From Sulfuricurvum sp. (GTDB lineage: Bacteria; Campylobacterota; Campylobacteria; Campylobacterales; Sulfurimonadaceae): a stretch of DNA of 35,525 nucleotides. Of the stretch, positions 32,322 through 35,525 are shown piece by piece (position 1 is the stretch's first letter; each line of letters begins with the position of its first letter). The position numbers were made by a program, and so were the translations under genes. The DNA is taken from assembly GCA_024762585.1 (NCBI GenBank), contig JANTHE010000006.1, positions 1 through 35,525 of the forward strand. The letters run 5' to 3'. Under the pieces are notes generated by a model. It saw nothing but the letters and a program-made list of their open reading frames with translations, searched no databases and was not told the DNA's origin.

Positions 32322-33917
32322 TTGAAACAGCGTGTGTCGGTGCTTCTCAAAGCGCAGTTTGAACGTGACGTCGTTCTGGAAAAGCCCAAAGATCGTTCGT
32401 TCGGCCATTATGCTACCCCTATTGCTTTTTCGCTTGCCAAGGAGTTGCGCAAATCTCCGATGGTGATTGCAGATGAATTGGCTTCTTCATTCGGTAATCA
32501 TGCCATGTTCTCTGCCGTCGAGGCGACCAAGGGTTATATCAATTTTCGTCTTTCCGAAGCTTTTATGGATGAGTATGCCACCTGGGCGCTCGAGAATGAA
32601 ACATTGTTCGGCCACGCAGAGCGAGAAGGCAGAATTTTGCTGGAATTCGTCAGCGCGAATCCGACGGGACCGCTGCATATCGGGCATGCCCGCGGTGCGG
32701 TGTATGGCGATACACTGCTGCGTCTTGGGCGGCGATTGGGGTATGACATAACAGCGGAGTATTATGTCAATGATGCTGGAAACCAGATCGATCTGCTGGG
32801 ACTCTCCTTGCAGCTTGAGGGACAGCACAGTGTACTCAATATGGAAGTGGAATGGCCGGAGAAGTACTACCGCGGCGAATATATGACAATCCTCGCGGAA
32901 GAAGCACTTAGTGCCTTTGGCAGCGACATTCTCACCAATCCCGACCGCCAGAAGGAGCTCGCGCTTTGGGCCAAGGACAAGGTGATGGAGCTGATCGTTT
33001 CAGACCTGGGCGATGCGAATATCCATTTCGACACTTTTGTCAGCGAGGCGTCGCTCTACGACGACTGGGACCGCGTCATGAAGAAACTTGGTGACGGCGT
33101 CTTTGATAGCGAGGGCAAGCTCTGGCTTCGTTCGACGGAGTACGGTGATGAAAAAGACCGCGTCGTCGTACGAGAAGATGGCCGCCCGACTTATCTCGCC
33201 GGCGACATCGTCTATCACAACCGCAAGTTCGAACAGGGGTTCGATCACTACATAAATATCTGGGGCGCTGACCACCATGGCTACATCGCCCGGGTCAAAG
33301 CTGCGGCGCGTTTTTTGGGATACGATGCGGAAAAACTGGAAATTTTGCTCTCTCAAATGGTCAGCCTGCTAAAAGACGGCGAGCCGTATAAGATGAGCAA
33401 ACGCGCGGGTAATGTCATTTTGATGAGTGATATCGTCGAAGAGATCGGTGCGGACGCACTGCGCTTTATCTTTGCCAGCAAAAAAAGTGACACGGCGCTC
33501 GAGTTTGACGTCGAGACACTCAAAAAGCAGGATAACTCCAATCCGGTCTACTACGTCAACTACGCCCATGCGCGTATTATGACGATGCTCTCCAAAAGTG
33601 TACTGGAAACAGAAACGATTATGGCCTCGGAGCTGAAAGCTTTGCATGCTGACGCCGATGCGCTTCTGTTCGAGGCACTGCTGCTGCCCGAGGTCATCGA
33701 AGATGCCTTTAGCTCCCGGCAGGTACAAAAACTGCCTGATTACCTCAAATCTCTCGCGGCACGGTTGCACAAGTTCTACTACGATCACCGGATTATCGGC
33801 ACCAAAGATGAAGCCAAACTGCTGAAATTGATGCTGATGGTCGCGCTCTCAATCCGCACCGGCCTCTCCCTGATGGGAATCACGGCCAAAGACCGCATGG
33901 TCGCTGACGAGAAGTAG
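32322..33917 (+). CDS. argS: Arginyl-tRNA synthetase
   Basis: ArgS charges tRNA-Arg, one of which (CCT) is encoded at the window's end. The gene starts with TTG, preceded by only a weak AGG. The N-terminus (MKQRVSVLLKAQFERDVVLEKPKDRSFGHYATPIAFSLAKELRKSP) lines up well with Campylobacter ArgS, so the start is probably right. The class I motifs are HIGH at 119-122 (ANPTGPLHIGHARGA) and KMSKR from 357. YVNDAGNQIDLLG and the DALR-type anticodon-binding end are present. The 531 residues fit the family. Confidence 0.95.
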   Translation: MKQRVSVLLKAQFERDVVLEKPKDRSFGHYATPIAFSLAKELRKSPMVIADELASSFGNHAMFSAVEATKGYINFRLSEAFMDEYATWALENETLFGHAEREGRILLEFVSANPTGPLHIGHARGAVYGDTLLRLGRRLGYDITAEYYVNDAGNQIDLLGLSLQLEGQHSVLNMEVEWPEKYYRGEYMTILAEEALSAFGSDILTNPDRQKELALWAKDKVMELIVSDLGDANIHFDTFVSEASLYDDWDRVMKKLGDGVFDSEGKLWLRSTEYGDEKDRVVVREDGRPTYLAGDIVYHNRKFEQGFDHYINIWGADHHGYIARVKAAARFLGYDAEKLEILLSQMVSLLKDGEPYKMSKRAGNVILMSDIVEEIGADALRFIFASKKSDTALEFDVETLKKQDNSNPVYYVNYAHARIMTMLSKSVLETETIMASELKALHADADALLFEALLLPEVIEDAFSSRQVQKLPDYLKSLAARLHKFYYDHRIIGTKDEAKLLKLMLMVALSIRTGLSLMGITAKDRMVADEK

Positions 33918-33965
33918 CCTCTCTCTCATCACAGCATTACCACGGTAAAGCCCCCTGTTTTATTA

Positions 33966-33983
33966 GCTTCGGTCTGCCGAAGC
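33966..33983 (+). terminator. Hairpin after argS
   Basis: GCTTCGG tctg CCGAAGC is a perfect seven-base-pair stem 48 bases after the argS stop. There is no clear T-run. Confidence 0.4.
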
Positions 33984-34021
33984 GCATCAATCAATCATAA
34001 AAACTGTCGTTTTGCACTCCT

Positions 34022-34235
34022 TGAAAGCCGCCCTGGTGGCAGTCGTGCCGGGAAGGGCGAGCGTTTTGCAAAACGACGATTTTCTTTTGGTACTTCTCTT
34101 TGTAAAAAGAAAAGTACGGGAGTAGCAACGCTTCTGAAAGTATTGCCACTTTTTTAAAAAAAGTAGCGCAAAAAGCGGCCTTTCGCGATTCGCTTCGCCC
34201 TTCCCGGCGGTTAGACGCCTCCAGGACGGCTGACA
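34022..34235. repeat. Nested-hairpin intergenic element R2
   Basis: An outer imperfect inverted repeat joins about 34026-34063 (CTGGTGGCAG, CCGGGAAGGGCGA) to 34192-34232 (TCGCCCTTCCCGG, GCCTCCAGGACGGCT). Inside lie the 14-base palindrome CGTTTTGCAAAACG (34062-34075), the stem GTACTTCTCTTT/AAAGAAAAGTAC (34090-34117) and an ACTTTTTT/AAAAAAAGT stem. No coding sequence is plausible. It looks like a non-autonomous repeat of the kind common in intergenic DNA. Confidence 0.65.
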
Positions 34236-34339
34236 AAGATCGCGCTCAAGGCCAAGAGTCCATTGATCGATGCGCTTCGATATCTCGAAGCTTTTGTTCG
34301 TAATGAGATTCGGTTCCCGAACTCATTTCTGCGAAGCCT
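34236..34339. other. Spacer with two further hairpins, no gene
   Basis: GCTTCGA tatc TCGAAGC (34274-34291) followed by TTTTG could terminate rightward transcripts. GAGATTCGG/CCGAACTC (34308-34327) is a second stem, just past the leftward yggU stop. Together with R2 this fills the 420-base gap after argS. Confidence 0.5.
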
Positions 34340-34618
34340 TTAACGCTCTACCCCATCCGGCAGCAGTCTGGGAGATTTGACCCGCACCCGTTTATGTTTC
34401 CCCAGCTCTCCGGATTCTATGATTACATCTCCCTTGGCGACCTTGCACATCTTTGCCAGTAGCGCTATGATATGTTTATTGGCTTTGCCGTCTACCGGCG
34501 GGGCAGTGATGCGCAGTTTGCGCGCTTCACCCATGATTTCAGCCAGTGCGTTTGAGCTCGCTTTGGGTTGAATGCGCAGATGTAAAATGAGATCATCGTT
34601 ATCGAAATCGTACCACAT
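34340..34618 (-). CDS. yggU: DUF167 (YggU) family protein
   Basis: The 92-residue protein has the family pattern LHLRIQPKASSNALAEI, LRITAPPVDGKANKHIIALLAK and DVIIESGELGKHKRVRVKSP. YggU folds as a small alpha-beta protein; its function is not established. It is a single leftward gene divergent from a small secreted protein. TATAAT on its strand ends six bases before the start codon and there is no ribosome-binding sequence, so the mRNA may be leaderless. Confidence 0.93.
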   Translation of the reverse strand: MWYDFDNDDLILHLRIQPKASSNALAEIMGEARKLRITAPPVDGKANKHIIALLAKMCKVAKGDVIIESGELGKHKRVRVKSPRLLPDGVER

Positions 34619-34624
34619 GTCGCA

Positions 34625-34630
34625 ATTATA
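34625..34630 (-). promoter_or_regulatory. -10 box TATAAT, placed for a leaderless yggU start
   Basis: ATTATA on the plus strand is TATAAT on the reverse strand. Six bases (TGCGAC) separate it from the ATG at 34618. Confidence 0.5.
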
Positions 34631-34651
34631 GCGCTAGTAAGGGAGAACAAG

Positions 34652-35041
34652 ATGAAATCCGTTTTCATGATCGCAGCATTCGCTATGGTACTTTCGGCGC
34701 TCACCCGTGAAGAGTGCAGCGGGATGCTGGAGCGTTTTAATGCTGTCGAGTTGGCCTACGACGCTGCGGTGCTATCCAAAGTGGCGGCCCCAGCCACAGC
34801 TGAGGCAATCACCCGTTTTCGCAAAGAAGGTAAATATATTTACAATACCTGCAAAGACAAAATGAGCACTACGCGTTGGTATATGCTTGGCAAGAAAGTA
34901 AACGATTCCAAAGCGGATATTGCAAAATTAAGACTTGAAAGTGTATCGGAGCTGACGCAGTATGCCATCACGCATCCGCCCGTGATCATCAAAAACCTCT
35001 GCGGTACGATTAGGCAGGGCATTCATTTGCCCCCAAAGTGA
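34652..35041 (+). CDS. Small secreted protein, paralogue 1
   Basis: The 129-residue protein starts MKSVFMIAAFAMVLSALT, a signal peptide, and continues REECSGMLERFNAVELAYDAAVLSK, FRKEGKYIYNTCKDKM and HPPVIIKNLCGTIRQG. The three cysteines and helical spacing suggest a compact periplasmic helix bundle with a disulfide. GGGAG precedes the ATG. The next gene has the same layout, so the two look like diverged tandem duplicates. I recognise no family. Confidence 0.75.
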   Translation: MKSVFMIAAFAMVLSALTREECSGMLERFNAVELAYDAAVLSKVAAPATAEAITRFRKEGKYIYNTCKDKMSTTRWYMLGKKVNDSKADIAKLRLESVSELTQYAITHPPVIIKNLCGTIRQGIHLPPK

Positions 35042-35046
35042 CAATT

Positions 35047-35406
35047 ATGAAAAAAATAGTCCATGCCGCCGTACTGCTGCCTTTTTTGCTTTGGTCTGCC
35101 GACTGTAAAAAACTCGAATCGGATTTTGCCGCATTGGATCAAGATTATCGTATGGCGCGTACCATCAAGTCCTCAACGAAGCGGTACGACTACTATTACC
35201 GCTATATTGTTACGGGGGCGGAGCTGATGACACGGTGCCGCACGGATCGAAGAAATTACAAATATACGGAGATCGTCCGAAAACTACGGGCTGCTGAACG
35301 TGAACGTGCCGGACTGCGACAGGCGGTCATTCGCGAGCAGTGGAAATTAAACCATGTCAAACCGATTGTCAAATACGTTTACCAAAATTGCACCTATTCC
35401 AATTGA
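35047..35406 (+). CDS. Small secreted protein, paralogue 2
   Basis: The ATG at 35047 gives 119 residues with a signal peptide (MKKIVHAAVLLPFLLWSA). The mature part begins DCKKLESDFAALDQDYRMARTIKSS, then YIVTGAELMTRCRTD, a basic helical middle and HVKPIVKYVYQNC. Cys positions and the (F)xALxxxYxxA and (K/T)xYIxxxxxxxxxC spacing follow paralogue 1. The track start (GTG 35038) overlaps the previous gene by four bases (GTGA) and is a possible alternative. Unknown function, probably co-expressed with its neighbour. Confidence 0.7.
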   Translation: MKKIVHAAVLLPFLLWSADCKKLESDFAALDQDYRMARTIKSSTKRYDYYYRYIVTGAELMTRCRTDRRNYKYTEIVRKLRAAERERAGLRQAVIREQWKLNHVKPIVKYVYQNCTYSN

Positions 35407-35419
35407 AGCCCGGGTGCGC

Positions 35420-35425
35420 TAAAAT
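35420..35425 (+). promoter_or_regulatory. -10 box TAAAAT of the tRNA-Arg gene
   Basis: GCGCTAAAATACGC places the likely transcription start near 35432, eight bases before the mature tRNA. Confidence 0.5.
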
Positions 35426-35439
35426 ACGCTTCCGCATTC

Positions 35440-35515
35440 GTCCTCATCGCTTAACTGGATAAAGCAGGGCCCTCCTAAGGCCTAGCTCGAGGTTCGAGTC
35501 CTCGTGGGGACACCA
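35440..35515 (+). tRNA. tRNA-Arg (anticodon CCT)
   Basis: The cloverleaf is readable. The acceptor GTCCTCA (35440-35446) pairs with TGGGGAC (35505-35511). The D arm is GCTT with AAGC. The anticodon stem GGGCC/GGCCT holds the loop CTCCTAA, giving anticodon CCT, which reads AGG. The T arm CGAGG/CCTCG has loop TTCGAGT. The discriminator is A, and CCA (35513-35515) is encoded. Length is 76 bases. Confidence 0.95.
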
Positions 35516-35525
35516 GAAAACTTAA

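Overview
The window comes from a member of the Campylobacterota (Epsilonproteobacteria), most likely a free-living relative of Sulfurimonas, Sulfurovum or Nitratifractor rather than Campylobacter or Helicobacter. The evidence is gene order, which I compare with C. jejuni and H. pylori from memory. The run rsmE, rpmE, rsmI, rlmB, RodZ-like, periplasmic protein, aminotransferase, hom, yraN, trxA, trxB matches the C. jejuni Cj0156c-Cj0146c block. dapB-purF and rpsB-tsf-ABC ATPase-acidic protein-gmk-tatA-argS are two further blocks of the same kind. Base composition is near 50 percent GC, higher than in pathogenic relatives.

Layout. Positions 1-269 hold the start of a leftward glycosyltransferase cut by the window edge. 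Positions 300-2085 are a graveyard: an internally deleted IS30-type element with both ends, a 53-bp inverted-repeat relic, an unrecognised broken ORF, a decayed IS3-type orfB and a decayed moeA. Positions 2149-18757 form one long rightward block: membrane protein, rsmE, HerA-like ATPase, rpmE, rsmI, rlmB, rodZ-like, periplasmic protein, aminotransferase, hom, a formate dehydrogenase-like catalytic subunit, yraN, trxA, trxB, dapB, purF and a YhcC-type radical SAM protein. Positions 19003-22331 are leftward: hisIE, an SPFH protein, ilvE and a group II truncated haemoglobin. Positions 22456-25429 are rightward: aldehyde dehydrogenase, a small lipoprotein, a DUF523/TudS-like protein and a Bcp peroxiredoxin. 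A leftward outer-membrane protein follows (25517-27160). Positions 27592-33917 hold rpsB, tsf, an ABC ATPase, one leftward PLD-like gene, an acidic protein, gmk, tatA and argS. The end holds a hairpin-rich spacer, leftward yggU, two paralogous small secreted proteins and tRNA-Arg(CCT).

Functionally this is mostly core metabolism: rRNA modification and translation (rsmE, rsmI, rlmB, rpmE, rpsB, tsf, argS, tRNA), amino acid and purine synthesis (hom, dapB, ilvE, hisIE, purF), redox defence (trxA, trxB, bcp, globin), protein export (tatA) and envelope functions.

I see no CRISPR array, prophage, toxin-antitoxin pair or obvious new multi-gene system. The most interesting signals are non-coding. 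They are structured leaders before rpmE and rpsB, four genes whose -10 box sits exactly where a leaderless mRNA would start, and several families of dispersed palindromic repeats. At the gene level, two genes (HerA-like ATPase and formate dehydrogenase) interrupt otherwise conserved blocks, and fliR is missing from its usual place.
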